Shown in pieces: positions 40,767-49,692 of a stretch of 64,000 bases of DNA. Source of the stretch: UKL13-2 sp036394575. Its GTDB lineage: Bacteria; Pseudomonadota; Gammaproteobacteria; Burkholderiales; Usitatibacteraceae. Position numbers and translations under genes: made by a program. The stretch's first letter is position 1; every line of letters begins with the position of its first letter. The notes under the pieces were generated by a model. The model was given only the letters and a program-made list of their open reading frames with translations. It was not told the origin of the DNA and made no database searches. The DNA is taken from positions 1-64,000 of the forward strand of contig DASWEY010000066.1 of the NCBI GenBank assembly GCA_036394575.1, written 5' to 3'.

Positions 40767-43421
40767 TCAGCTGCCGCGTATTTTCAGGATCTGATCGATC
40801 TCGCGCGCCAGCTGAGCCAGGTGCAGCCTTGTCGGCTGATCCGCTGCGAGCGCCTGCTTGCGGGCGATTTCGGCGCGCAGCGTCTTCATTGCGCCAATCG
40901 CCGCCGGGCGCAGATCGATGGCGATTTCGCTTTGCGCCGACGACACCAGGGCGCCAAAGCTGGTGAGTCTTTGCGTCTCGCCTGAAAACGCGATCAGCTG
41001 ATCGAGGTAAGTGCGCTGCAATTCGCGACGCGCAATATCGACCTTCGGCCGCTCCTGCTCCAGCTCGCGAAACACCCCTTTTTGCACCAGGGCCATGTAT
41101 TGGCTGGCCGTCAATCCACTGCCCGGCTTCACCTGCTCGGCATCTTCAAGCAGGCGAAAGCGGATCGGCGACAGCATTTCGCGCAGCAGGCTTTTCTGCG
41201 AATTCACGACCGGCGCGCTGACCGCAAAATTCTGGATGCGATTCAGCAACTCCGGCGCCAGCAACCACTGCGGGGTCGTCAGCGCATCGTCCAGCAGATA
41301 GCGGATCGCCGCGCGCTGCTCCGCGGGCGTGGTACGCGTGAAGGTGTCGCCGCCGCGTCCGCCGAGATAGCGCGTTTCGCGCACGCCCCCGATCAGCTTG
41401 ACCACGGAACGCAGATAATCAAAGCGCTGCCGGATCAGGATGTCATATGTGGCGCGCAGGTCTTCGTAGTCTTCGCCCAGCCTTGTGGTTGCCGGGACCA
41501 GGTTCGCCGCAGCGCGTTTCAGCGAAGCGATCGACAGGCGCGTGGCCTCGATGCGTTCGCGGCCGATGCTCTCGGTCTGCACCTGGGGATCAAACAGCGC
41601 GGGGGTATCCTCGCCGCCGAAAGCGAGGCGCGCATCTTCGACCTGGCGCGCCGACATGGCGTCGAGTTCGGGCGTTTCTTCCGTCGGCGATTTCCTGCCC
41701 AGCGGCTTGTAGCCCCATTCGATGGCGAACAAATCATAGGGCCCGATCCTGGGTATAAAGCTGGTCACGCCATCGCCGGGCTGCGCGACGGAATTGAAGC
41801 GGCCATAGGCCATGATCGAGGCCACGGTACCGTTGACGTTGGCAAAGGCGGGGTCGCGCAATTGCGCGACAGAATAGGCGCTACTGGCACGATGGTTATG
41901 GCGCAATCCCAACGTATGCCCCACTTCATGGGCGGCGATGTAACGCAACGCCTCACCCACCACCTCGTCGCTCAGCGGCAGGGTGGACACACGCGGATCG
42001 GCCGCGCCAGCCTGGACAAAATACAGCTGTTCGGCAAATTTGAGTATGTCGTGCCAGAAAATGATGTGCGCCGACAGCACTTCGCCCGAGCGCGGATCGT
42101 GCACATGCGGGCCCATGGCATTGCCCACCGGCTGGGCCACCCAGCGGATCACCGAGTAGCGCGCATCTTCCGGATCCCAATCGGGGTCCTCCTGTTTGCT
42201 CGGCGCATCTCTGGCGATGATGGCGTTCTTGAAGCCGGCCTGCTCGAATGCGCTATGCCAATCTTCCACGCCGGCCTTGAGATATTTGCGCCACTTCACC
42301 GGCACTTCGGCGGCGATATAGAAAACAATCGGCCGGCGCGGTTCGGAAAGCGCCGCCTGCGGATCCTTCTTTTCCAGGCGGAAACGGGTGATGAACTCGC
42401 GATAGCGCGCACCGTTGCGAGCGTCGGAGTATTCCTGGAAGCCTTCGGTGAAATAGCCGACGCGCCGGTCGAAGTAGCGCCCCATCATCGGCTCGGCCGG
42501 CAGAGCCGCCAAAGTGAAATGCAATACCGCGCTGCGACTCGGATTGACTGCCGGTGGTGCGGGCGCGCTACCCGGTGCCGGCGGCACCGGCCCGGCGACA
42601 AAGGTGATGGTCGAGCGAATTTCCACGTTTTCCGCGAACACCTTGACCTGGTTGACGAGGCTGCGCGAAAGATCGGCGCCGCCCAATCCGGTGGGGCCCA
42701 GGCTACGGGCGTCAATCAGATCGCTGGAAGTGGCAAGGAGCAGGCGGCTGACGTCAATAACCGGCCACTTTTCCCTGGCGGGCGGTAATTTATCGCCGGC
42801 GGATGAAACCTCTTTATCCCGAGGTGCCGTAGCCGCCGCTTTCGCTTCCGTTTTGCTGGTCTCCGCTGTCTCTGGTTTTTTTTCCTCGGGATGCGCGTCG
42901 AGTGAACGTTCGCTGCCCTCGGCTTCGACATTGAACGTCATCAGGATCGGCGCCAGGTCGACGGCATCGGTGGCCGCCTTCAAGTCCTCGCTGCCGCGCT
43001 TGCGATACGAGACACCGCGCAGCAGGATGCGATTATCGACACGCTCAAATCGCACCACCTTGTAGCCCAGCGGCAGGCCATTGAAAGCGGCATCGCCGCT
43101 GGCCTGCGCCACTTCTGCCGACCACAGCAGATCGCGGCCCAGCAATTTTTCCGGCAACTCGAAAAAATGCCGCTCTTTGACCTTGTGATAAAGCACCAGG
43201 CCACGCAAGGTCTTGGCATCCTTGGTGATGACGGTATCGTATTTGCGCGGCTCGCCCGGCGCGGGTGGCGTCGGCGCCGCGGCGGCGGCAGGCGGAACCG
43301 GCGCCACTACAGCCGGCGGCCGCTTGACGAGTGTGCCACAGGCCGCCAGGGTGAACGCGGTGAGACAAGCCACCACAGCGGGCTTCGAAAGGATGGATGG
43401 AACCAGGGACAGCGCGCGCAT
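40767..43421 (-). CDS. Zinc-dependent metalloprotease lipoprotein (DUF5117/DUF5118)
   Basis: An 884-residue exported protein. The N-terminal signal ends in a lipobox-like LAAC, Cys28, then a Pro/Ala linker. DUF5118-like and DUF5117-like regions fill the N-terminal half (DTVITKDAKTLRGLVLYHKV; FYIAAEVPVKWRKYLKAGVEDWHSAFEQAGF). The zinc site HEVGHTLGLRHNH, near residue 497, is the metzincin-like HExxHxxGxxH pattern and is complete. The C-terminal helical region is about 280 residues. A low-complexity insert (EEKKPETAETSKTEAKAAA, near residue 180) is an oddity. Such proteins are envelope peptidases of unknown substrate. It faces rhlE and is followed upstream by an Lrp gene. Confidence 0.88.
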   Translation of the reverse strand: MRALSLVPSILSKPAVVACLTAFTLAACGTLVKRPPAVVAPVPPAAAAAPTPPAPGEPRKYDTVITKDAKTLRGLVLYHKVKERHFFELPEKLLGRDLLWSAEVAQASGDAAFNGLPLGYKVVRFERVDNRILLRGVSYRKRGSEDLKAATDAVDLAPILMTFNVEAEGSERSLDAHPEEKKPETAETSKTEAKAAATAPRDKEVSSAGDKLPPAREKWPVIDVSRLLLATSSDLIDARSLGPTGLGGADLSRSLVNQVKVFAENVEIRSTITFVAGPVPPAPGSAPAPPAVNPSRSAVLHFTLAALPAEPMMGRYFDRRVGYFTEGFQEYSDARNGARYREFITRFRLEKKDPQAALSEPRRPIVFYIAAEVPVKWRKYLKAGVEDWHSAFEQAGFKNAIIARDAPSKQEDPDWDPEDARYSVIRWVAQPVGNAMGPHVHDPRSGEVLSAHIIFWHDILKFAEQLYFVQAGAADPRVSTLPLSDEVVGEALRYIAAHEVGHTLGLRHNHRASSAYSVAQLRDPAFANVNGTVASIMAYGRFNSVAQPGDGVTSFIPRIGPYDLFAIEWGYKPLGRKSPTEETPELDAMSARQVEDARLAFGGEDTPALFDPQVQTESIGRERIEATRLSIASLKRAAANLVPATTRLGEDYEDLRATYDILIRQRFDYLRSVVKLIGGVRETRYLGGRGGDTFTRTTPAEQRAAIRYLLDDALTTPQWLLAPELLNRIQNFAVSAPVVNSQKSLLREMLSPIRFRLLEDAEQVKPGSGLTASQYMALVQKGVFRELEQERPKVDIARRELQRTYLDQLIAFSGETQRLTSFGALVSSAQSEIAIDLRPAAIGAMKTLRAEIARKQALAADQPTRLHLAQLAREIDQILKIRGS

Positions 43422-43522
43422 TCTGAGTGGCCGATCAACAAAATCAGGAATTGTATGGGTCCGCTATCGCGCGCCGGCAAACTGGCCTGTACCGAACCTC
43501 GACGAGAGATAGCATCGGACTG

Positions 43523-44002
43523 CTACTTTACCGCCCGGATCGGTAAGGCAGTGGTGAACTTGATTTGTTCCAGCGAAACTTCCGATTTCGTGCTGACCAC
43601 CTCGAAATGCTCCACCAAACGCTCCAGCAGGAAGCGCGAGAATTCGCGCAGGTCCGGCGCCACCACCTTGAGCAGGTAATCGGCCTCACCGGTCACCGTA
43701 TGGCACTCGAGGATTTCCGGAATGGCGGCGACGATGGTCTTGAACTTCGCCATGTCCTGATGCTGCCCGCTTTTGAGCGACACGCTGACGAAGGCCGTCA
43801 CCCCCAGGCCCACTCGCGCCGGATTGAGCAGGGCGACGTAGCGATCGATCACGCCGCTTTCCTCCAGCTTGCGTACCCGGCGAAAACATTGCGGCGCCGA
43901 CAGATGCGCAATATCGGCAAGGTCCTGATGCGAGGCACGCGCATCCCCCTGCAAGCGTTCCAGAATTCGCACATCCGCACGATCTATTTCAGGAATCGTC
44001 AT
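43523..44002 (-). CDS. Lrp/AsnC-family regulator
   Basis: A 159-residue regulator. The N-terminal HTH reads DRADVRILERLQGDARASHQDLADIAHLSAPQCFRRVRKLEESGVI, and the RAM ligand-binding domain follows with FVSVSLKSGQHQDMAKFKTIV and ECHTVTGEADYLLKVVAPD. ATG 44002 is chosen over 44032 because GGAG lies before it. It is divergent from rocD, 127 bp apart, and is likely to activate it in response to an amino acid such as arginine or ornithine, as in other Lrp-rocD pairs. Position, not sequence, suggests the ligand. Confidence 0.9.
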   Translation of the reverse strand: MTIPEIDRADVRILERLQGDARASHQDLADIAHLSAPQCFRRVRKLEESGVIDRYVALLNPARVGLGVTAFVSVSLKSGQHQDMAKFKTIVAAIPEILECHTVTGEADYLLKVVAPDLREFSRFLLERLVEHFEVVSTKSEVSLEQIKFTTALPIRAVK

Positions 44003-44016
44003 TTTATTTCTCCAAA

Positions 44017-44080
44017 TGCAAATTACACGCAATGAATTAACGCATATAGCAGAATTTTTCGCAAATTATGCAAGCGAATT
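44017..44080. promoter_or_regulatory. Paired AT-rich repeats, possible Lrp-type operator
   Basis: TGCAAATTACACGCAATGAA (44017-44036) and CGCAAATTATGCAAGCGAAT (44060-44079) are similar direct repeats 43 bp apart, about four helix turns, in the divergent gap. TTCGC...GCGAA within the second gives dyad symmetry. Confidence 0.4.
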
Positions 44081-44129
44081 GCACAACTGCCCGCCTACAC
44101 TGGGGCATACCTTATGAGGAGACCGCATC

Positions 44130-45377
44130 ATGAACGCTGCACCGCAAGCAAAACTCGCCATTGCCCTGGAATCCACCTATTCCGCGCGCAACTATCATCC
44201 ACTGCCGGTGGTATTGAGCTCGGGCAAGGGCGTTTATCTATGGGACGAGGACGGCAAGCGCTACGTCGACATGATGTCCGCCTATTCCGCCGTCAGTTTC
44301 GGCCACAGCAACCCGAAAATCGTCGCCGCGCTAACTGAGCAGATGACGCGGCTGGCGGTAACGTCGCGCGCTTTCCACACCGACCAGCTCGGCTCCTTTC
44401 TGAAGGCGATCATCGATACCACGGGGCTCAGCGGCTACAAGGTACTGCCGATGAACACCGGCGCCGAGGCCGTCGAGACCGCCGTGAAAGCGGCGCGCAA
44501 ATGGGGCCACAAAGTAAAAGGCATTGCTTCCGGGCAGGCCGAGATCATCGTCTGCACCGGCAATTTCGCCGGCCGCACCACCACGATCGTCAGTTTCTCC
44601 ACCGAGGAGCAGTACCGCGACGGCTTCGGCCCCTTTACCCCTGGCTTCAAACATGTGCCGTTCGGCGATGCGGAAGCGCTTGAGCGCGCCATCACCGCGA
44701 ACACGGCGGCGTTCATTGTCGAACCGGTGCAGGGCGAGGCCGGCATCATCGTGCCGCCGCGCGGCTATCTCGCCCGTTGCGCCGAGATTTGCAAACGCCA
44801 TAACGTGCTGCTGATCTGCGATGAAGTCCAGACCGGCCTGGGCCGCACTGGCCGCGTGCTGGCCTCCCAACATGAAGGCGTGGTCCCCGATGGCGTGACC
44901 CTGGGCAAAGCGCTGGGCGGCGGCCTGCTGCCGGTGTCGGCATTCGTGGCACGGGCCGATGTCATGGCCGTGTTCAATCCGGGCGACCACGGCTCCACGT
45001 TCGGCGGCAACCCGCTGGCGTGCGCGGTCGGCAGGGCAGCATTACAGGTGCTGGTCGAAGAGCAACTGTCGGCGCGCGCCGAGCAACTGGGTGTCGAGTT
45101 GATGAACGCGCTGCGCGCACTGCAGTCGCCGTTTGTCGTCGATGTGCGCGGCAAGGGCCTCCTGATCGGCGTCGAGATCGATGCCAAGCTGGCCAGCGCA
45201 CGCGAGGTCTGCGAAATATTGCTGAAGTATGGCGTGCTCTCCAAGGACACCCATCACACCGTGGTGCGGTTCGCGCCCCCCCTGACCATGACCTCGGCCG
45301 AACTCGCAGAGGCGATGAGCAGTGTGAAAGCCGCCTTTGCCGAACTCGAACGGACGCATCTGCAAAAGGTGGCCTAG
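44130..45377 (+). CDS. rocD: Ornithine aminotransferase
   Basis: A 415-residue class III PLP aminotransferase that converts ornithine and 2-oxoglutarate to glutamate semialdehyde and glutamate. Fold markers are STYSARNYHPLPVVLSSGKG at the N-terminus (the ornithine-specific NY motif), NTGAEAVETAVKAARKWG, the PLP-phosphate contacts in TGNFAGRTT, DEVQTGLGRTGR and the Schiff-base Lys260 in TLGKALGGG. The STFGGNPLACAVG and RFAPPLTM regions match. It is a complete, standard-length enzyme. It is divergent from an Lrp gene and precedes the HIBADH-like gene by about 90 bp; whether they form an operon is unclear. Confidence 0.93.
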   Translation: MNAAPQAKLAIALESTYSARNYHPLPVVLSSGKGVYLWDEDGKRYVDMMSAYSAVSFGHSNPKIVAALTEQMTRLAVTSRAFHTDQLGSFLKAIIDTTGLSGYKVLPMNTGAEAVETAVKAARKWGHKVKGIASGQAEIIVCTGNFAGRTTTIVSFSTEEQYRDGFGPFTPGFKHVPFGDAEALERAITANTAAFIVEPVQGEAGIIVPPRGYLARCAEICKRHNVLLICDEVQTGLGRTGRVLASQHEGVVPDGVTLGKALGGGLLPVSAFVARADVMAVFNPGDHGSTFGGNPLACAVGRAALQVLVEEQLSARAEQLGVELMNALRALQSPFVVDVRGKGLLIGVEIDAKLASAREVCEILLKYGVLSKDTHHTVVRFAPPLTMTSAELAEAMSSVKAAFAELERTHLQKVA

Positions 45378-45469
45378 GCACCGAGGCACCACGCACCACG
45401 CTTTCCTCCTCCTGGGCCCGATCCCGCTCAGGTTAGAATGTCCAATCGACAATGGTTGGCCATTTTTTT

Positions 45470-46345
45470 ATGCGTAAACAGATTGCGTTCATCGGCCTGG
45501 GCAGCATGGGCGGACATATGGTTCGCCATCTGCTCCAGGCGGGCCATCAAGTGACTGTATTCGCGCGGCGTCCGGAAGCCCTGGCGCCCTTTGTGGCCGC
45601 GGGCGCCAGGGCTTCCGGTTCGCCGGCCGAAGCGGCACACGGTGCGAATGTCGTCATGAGCAATGTCACCGCAACCGCCGACGTCGAGTCGGTTCTGCTG
45701 GGGTCCGGCGGCGCCATTGAAGGTGCGCCCGCGGGCAGCATCGTATGCGACTTCTCTACTATCGATGCCGGGGCCACGCGTCGCATTGCCGCACGCCTCG
45801 CCGAGCGCGGCATCGGGTTTCTGGACTGCCCCGTTTCCGGCGGCGCCAAGGGCGCCGAGGCGGCAACGCTGACCATTCTGGTCGGCGGCGATGCCGAAGC
45901 GCTTGCACGCGTGCGGCCATTGCTGGAAAAACTCGGCAAGAATATTTTCCACATGGGCGGTGTCGGCGCCGGCCAAGTGACCAAGGCCTGCAACCAGATC
46001 GTGCAAGTGGTGAACATTCAGGGCATCGCCGAGGCGATGTTGTTTGCGCAAAACAACGGCGTCGATACTTCCAGGGTCGTCGATGCCCTGATGGCCGGCA
46101 TGGCCGGCTCGAAGATGCTCGACCTGATGGGCCGGAAAATGGCGGCACGCAATTTCGCGGCAGGCATCGAGGCGCGCCTGCATCACAAAGACTTCGGGCT
46201 CGTTTGCGATATCGCCGAACAGCAGGGCCTGCCGATGCCCGCGGTGGCCCTGGTGCATGAGCAACTGTCGAGGCTGATGGAAAATGGCTGGGGAACGATG
46301 GATACCTGCAATCTGCTGCGCGTGCTCGAACAACAGCGATCCTGA
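45470..46345 (+). CDS. HIBADH-like NAD-dependent dehydrogenase
   Basis: A 291-residue enzyme of the 3-hydroxyisobutyrate/tartronate semialdehyde/6-phosphogluconate dehydrogenase family. The Rossmann motif is IAFIGLGSMGGHMVRHLLQAGHQVTVF, the substrate loop is CPVSGGAKGAEAATLTILVGG, and the catalytic Lys lies in GAGQVTKACNQIV. The C-terminal helical domain completes the fold. The start is uncertain: the ATG at 45452 is in frame, and neither has a good ribosome site. It is the first of a compact three-gene set. The exact beta-hydroxyacid is unknown. Confidence 0.85.
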   Translation: MRKQIAFIGLGSMGGHMVRHLLQAGHQVTVFARRPEALAPFVAAGARASGSPAEAAHGANVVMSNVTATADVESVLLGSGGAIEGAPAGSIVCDFSTIDAGATRRIAARLAERGIGFLDCPVSGGAKGAEAATLTILVGGDAEALARVRPLLEKLGKNIFHMGGVGAGQVTKACNQIVQVVNIQGIAEAMLFAQNNGVDTSRVVDALMAGMAGSKMLDLMGRKMAARNFAAGIEARLHHKDFGLVCDIAEQQGLPMPAVALVHEQLSRLMENGWGTMDTCNLLRVLEQQRS

Positions 46346-46356
46346 CCGGAGTCTGC

Positions 46357-47697
46357 ATGAACCTTGCCCGCCTGATGCAGCAGCGCGCTGCCGCCAATAA
46401 TCCCATTCGCATCGGTTTGATCGGTGCCGGCAAATTCGGCTCCATGTATCTCTCGCAGATTCCGCGCACTCCGGGCATGCACCTGCTGGGCCTCGCTGAT
46501 CTCAATCCGCAGCGGGCGGCGGAATCGCTGCGCCGTGTGGGCTGGAAGGATGAGCAGTTTGCGGCGCAGTCGTTTGCGCATGCCTTCAAGCATGGCAGCA
46601 CCTGCATCACCGACAACGCGATGACGCTGATCGCGGATCCTCATGTGGAAGTGATCATCGACGCCACCGGACACCCGTCTGCCGGCATCGCCCATGTGCT
46701 GGCCTGTTGCGAGCACAAAAAACACATCGTCATGGTCAACGTCGAAGCCGATGCACTGGCCGGCCCCCTGCTCGCGAAACGCGCTGCCGAGGCCGGCATC
46801 GTCTATTCCCTGGCCTATGGCGACCAGCCCGCCCTGATTTGCGAAATGGTCGACTGGGCGCGCGCAGCCGGGTTCGATGTGGCGGCGGCCGGCAAGGGCA
46901 CCAAATACCTGCCCGCATACCACAGCTCGACACCGGACACGGTATGGGGCCACTATGGTTTTACGCCGGAAATGGTGGCGGGCGGCGACTTCAATGCGCA
47001 GATGTTCAATTCCTTTCTCGACGGCACCAAGAGCGCGATCGAGATGGCGGCGGTCGCCAATGCGACAGGTCTGCTGCCGGCGCCGCAGGGCCTTGAGTTT
47101 CCACCAGTGGGCGTGGACGATTTGGCGCGCATCCTCAAACCAAAACGCGACGGCGGCCTGCTGCATCATCGCGGCCAGGTTGAAGTCATCTCCTCGGTCG
47201 AGCGCGACGGCCGCCCGGTATTCCGCGATTTGCGCTGGGGCGTCTATGTCACCTTCGCGGCGGATTCGGAATATGTGCGGCGCTGTTTCAGGGAGTACGG
47301 CCTCGTCACCGACCCTTCCGGCGAATACGCCTCGATGTACAAACCATTTCACCTGATCGGTCTCGAACTGGGCATCAGCGTGGCCAGTGTGGTGCTGCGC
47401 CGCGAGGCCACCGGCAGCGCCAGCGGATTCCGCGGCGATTGCGTGGCCACCGCCAAGCGCGATCTCAAAGCGGGCGAAATGCTCGACGGCGAAGGCGGCT
47501 ATACCGTTTACGGAAAATTGATGCCGGCGGCGGATTCCTTGAAGGCCGGTGGTCTGCCGATCGGCCTCGCGCATCGCGTCAAGCTGGTGCGCGATGTCGC
47601 TTCCGGACGCCCTGTGTCGTGGAACGACGTCGCTGTCGACGCCAACAATGACGCGGTGAAATTCCGTCGCGAGATGGAGCACGTGTTCGCCTCATGA
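46357..47697 (+). CDS. COG4091-type homoserine-dehydrogenase-like oxidoreductase with SAF domain
   Basis: A 446-residue protein. The N-terminal Rossmann domain (about 15-140) has IRIGLIGAGKFGSMYLSQI and IIDATGHPSAGIAHVLACCEHKKHIV. The middle (about 150-330) resembles homoserine dehydrogenase-like folds: VYSLAYGDQPALICEMVDWARAAGFDV and GKGTKYLPAYHSSTPDTVWGHYG. A SAF domain (about 365-440) ends the protein: GDCVATAKRDLKAGEMLDGEGGYTVYGKL. SAF domains occur in sugar-acid lyases and antifreeze-like proteins. The family is called predicted homoserine dehydrogenase, but substrates have not been settled for most members. It follows the HIBADH-like gene by 11 bp and overlaps the lyase gene by 4 bp. 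Confidence 0.85.
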   Translation: MNLARLMQQRAAANNPIRIGLIGAGKFGSMYLSQIPRTPGMHLLGLADLNPQRAAESLRRVGWKDEQFAAQSFAHAFKHGSTCITDNAMTLIADPHVEVIIDATGHPSAGIAHVLACCEHKKHIVMVNVEADALAGPLLAKRAAEAGIVYSLAYGDQPALICEMVDWARAAGFDVAAAGKGTKYLPAYHSSTPDTVWGHYGFTPEMVAGGDFNAQMFNSFLDGTKSAIEMAAVANATGLLPAPQGLEFPPVGVDDLARILKPKRDGGLLHHRGQVEVISSVERDGRPVFRDLRWGVYVTFAADSEYVRRCFREYGLVTDPSGEYASMYKPFHLIGLELGISVASVVLRREATGSASGFRGDCVATAKRDLKAGEMLDGEGGYTVYGKLMPAADSLKAGGLPIGLAHRVKLVRDVASGRPVSWNDVAVDANNDAVKFRREMEHVFAS

Positions 47698-48887
47698 AGT
47701 CTCCTGACAAGCAGATGAAGCCCGACACCCGCCTGACCACGCTTGGCCGCGAGGCCGCCAGTTCACCCGCCACGGTAAACGTGCCTCTGCATCGCGCCTC
47801 GACCGTGCTGTTTGATTCGATGGCCGACATGCATGCGGTGCAACAGCGCTGGAACGCCGGCGAACAGGTGCCGACTTATGGCATTTTCAATATGCCCCAG
47901 GCGCTGGCCCTGGAGAATACCGCTGCCGACATCGAGGGCGGCTATCGCGCCGCCACTTACCCCAGCGGGCTTGCCGCAGTCGCGGGCGCCCTGCTTGCCT
48001 GCGTGAAATCCGGCGACCATGTACTGGTGACCGACAACTGCTATGGCCCGACGCGGCAATTCTGCGCCTCTTTTCTCCGGCGCATGGACGTGGAAACCAC
48101 TTTCTACGATCCACTGATCGGCGCCGGCATTGCCAGGTTGCTACGGCCCAATACCACCGTCGTCTATACCGAGAGCCCGGGATCGCACACCTTCGAAGTG
48201 CAGGATATTCCCGCTATCTGTCAGGCCGCGCATGCGCATGGCGCCCTGGTCATCATGGACAACGCCTGGGCCACTGGCCTGTTTTTCAATGCCTTCGCGC
48301 ATGGCGTGGATCTGGTGGTGCAGCCGGCCACCAAGTACTATGCAGCGCATGCCGATGTGTTGATCGGCCTGGTGGTCGCAAATGAAAAATCCTGGCCTCG
48401 GTTGCGGCGTGCCGCCAACGAACTCGGGCAGCGCGCGGCCCCCGACGACTGCTTCCTGACGTTGCGTGGCATGCGCACCATGGGTGTACGTTTGCGCCAG
48501 CATCAGCACAGCGCACTGAAAATTTCACAGTGGCTTCAGGCGCGGCCGGAGGTGATGCGCGTGCTTTATCCCGCGTTGCCGGACGATCCGGGCCATGCCT
48601 TGTGGAAACGCGACTTCAACGGCGCCAGCGGTCTGTTCGGCATTGAACTGCGGCCCTGCACGGACGCGCAACTGGCAGCGATGATCGATGGCTACGCGTT
48701 GTTCGGCCTGGGCTATTCATGGGGCGGCTTTGAAAGCCTGGTGATGACTGCCGAGCTGCGCCATGGCCGCAGCGAGCGCCCTTGGACCGGCGGCCCGCTG
48801 CTGCGTTATCACATCGGCCTGGAAGATGCGGACGACCTTATTTGCGACCTGGACGCCGGATTCGCGCGTCTGGCGCAGACCCGATAA
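47694..48887 (+). CDS. Cys/Met-metabolism PLP enzyme (cystathionine beta-lyase-like)
   Basis: A 397-residue fold-type-I PLP enzyme. The N-terminus KPDTRLTTLGREAASSPATVNVPLHRASTVLFDS is of the cystathionine beta-lyase MetC type. The cofactor contacts are GLAAVAGALLACVKSGDHVLVTDNCYGPTR, DNAWATGLFFNAFAHGVDLVVQPATKY (Schiff-base Lys214) and GFESLVMTAELRH. MetC-like enzymes cleave cystathionine or cysteine C-S bonds; related enzymes act on other beta- or gamma-substituted amino acids. It overlaps the COG4091 gene by 4 bp (ATGA), so the two are coupled, which is an uncommon pairing that points away from plain methionine synthesis. Confidence 0.88.
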   Translation: MKSPDKQMKPDTRLTTLGREAASSPATVNVPLHRASTVLFDSMADMHAVQQRWNAGEQVPTYGIFNMPQALALENTAADIEGGYRAATYPSGLAAVAGALLACVKSGDHVLVTDNCYGPTRQFCASFLRRMDVETTFYDPLIGAGIARLLRPNTTVVYTESPGSHTFEVQDIPAICQAAHAHGALVIMDNAWATGLFFNAFAHGVDLVVQPATKYYAAHADVLIGLVVANEKSWPRLRRAANELGQRAAPDDCFLTLRGMRTMGVRLRQHQHSALKISQWLQARPEVMRVLYPALPDDPGHALWKRDFNGASGLFGIELRPCTDAQLAAMIDGYALFGLGYSWGGFESLVMTAELRHGRSERPWTGGPLLRYHIGLEDADDLICDLDAGFARLAQTR

Positions 48888-48902
48888 ATGATCGGCGCTT
48901 CC

Positions 48903-49559
48903 CTAAAACTTGAGCAACAAGCCGAAAGAATAATTGTCGGCGCTGAATTCGCCCAGGGAACTACCCCCCAGCTTGCGGAATCGCTCGGCTTCCAGTCGCA
49001 AGCCCAGACTGTTTGAAATATCGTAGCGCACGCCGATGCCGAAACGGGCCGCCGTGGTCGTCTGCGCAAAAACGGGCAAGGTCAGGTCGATATTGCCCGC
49101 GCTGCCCGACGGAATATCGGCCCTGATATTCTGGATCCCGGCGCGTCCAAACAGCGACAGCCGGTCATGAAGCGGGGCAACACCGACCAGATCGAGTCCA
49201 TAACCGCGGGCATCGGGATTTCTCGGCAGAGCCCCTGACAGGGGTACCACACCATAGTTGGCGCGGGCCAGTTCGCTGTAGCTGCCTTCGATGGTGAGAT
49301 GGTCCGCTATCCGATAACCGAGCTTGAGCCCATAGATCGTGCGCGCATTTCGCAAGGCAACAAGAGGGGTTGAAAAAGCCTGGTCGATGGCGGCACCAGC
49401 GGGATCATGACCCGCCTGCCCGCTGGTGGAGAGTATCAGCGGATTGAACATGAGGCCGCCGTAGTATTGCGCGCCCGCCGGCCCTGTAGTGAACAGGGCG
49501 CCCAGTATCGCCATCAATGTCAGACATTGCAGATGCAATTGCCGAGGACGGGTCTTCAT
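48903..49559 (-). CDS. OmpA-like/OmpW-like outer-membrane beta-barrel protein
   Basis: A 218-residue protein with a signal peptide (LQCLTLMAILGALFTTGPAGAQ) and a small barrel. Recurring strands such as YGLKLGYRIADHLTIEGSYSE, YGLDLVGVAPLHDRLSLFGRAGIQNI, FGIGVRYDISNSLGLRLEAER and the terminal FGLLLKF with a C-terminal Phe fit an eight-stranded outer-membrane barrel of the OmpA-like transmembrane family. There is no peptidoglycan-binding domain, so it is barrel only. It is convergent with the lyase gene, 15 bp apart. Confidence 0.85.
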   Translation of the reverse strand: MKTRPRQLHLQCLTLMAILGALFTTGPAGAQYYGGLMFNPLILSTSGQAGHDPAGAAIDQAFSTPLVALRNARTIYGLKLGYRIADHLTIEGSYSELARANYGVVPLSGALPRNPDARGYGLDLVGVAPLHDRLSLFGRAGIQNIRADIPSGSAGNIDLTLPVFAQTTTAARFGIGVRYDISNSLGLRLEAERFRKLGGSSLGEFSADNYSFGLLLKF

Positions 49560-49692
49560 GCTGAATCCTTCGCGTATTAATTATGCTTCCGCTTTGTTAA
49601 TGCGCCGGTTCCAACTGGTCGTCAAATGTTACCCCGTTCCGAAAAATATTTCTTCATTGTTCGCAATTCGCGCTGAATTGTCCCGGATCGGG

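Noticed and set aside
41082..42788. 568-codon open frame on the plus strand
   Set aside because: It is antisense to the zinc metalloprotease gene and shows no recognisable protein features.
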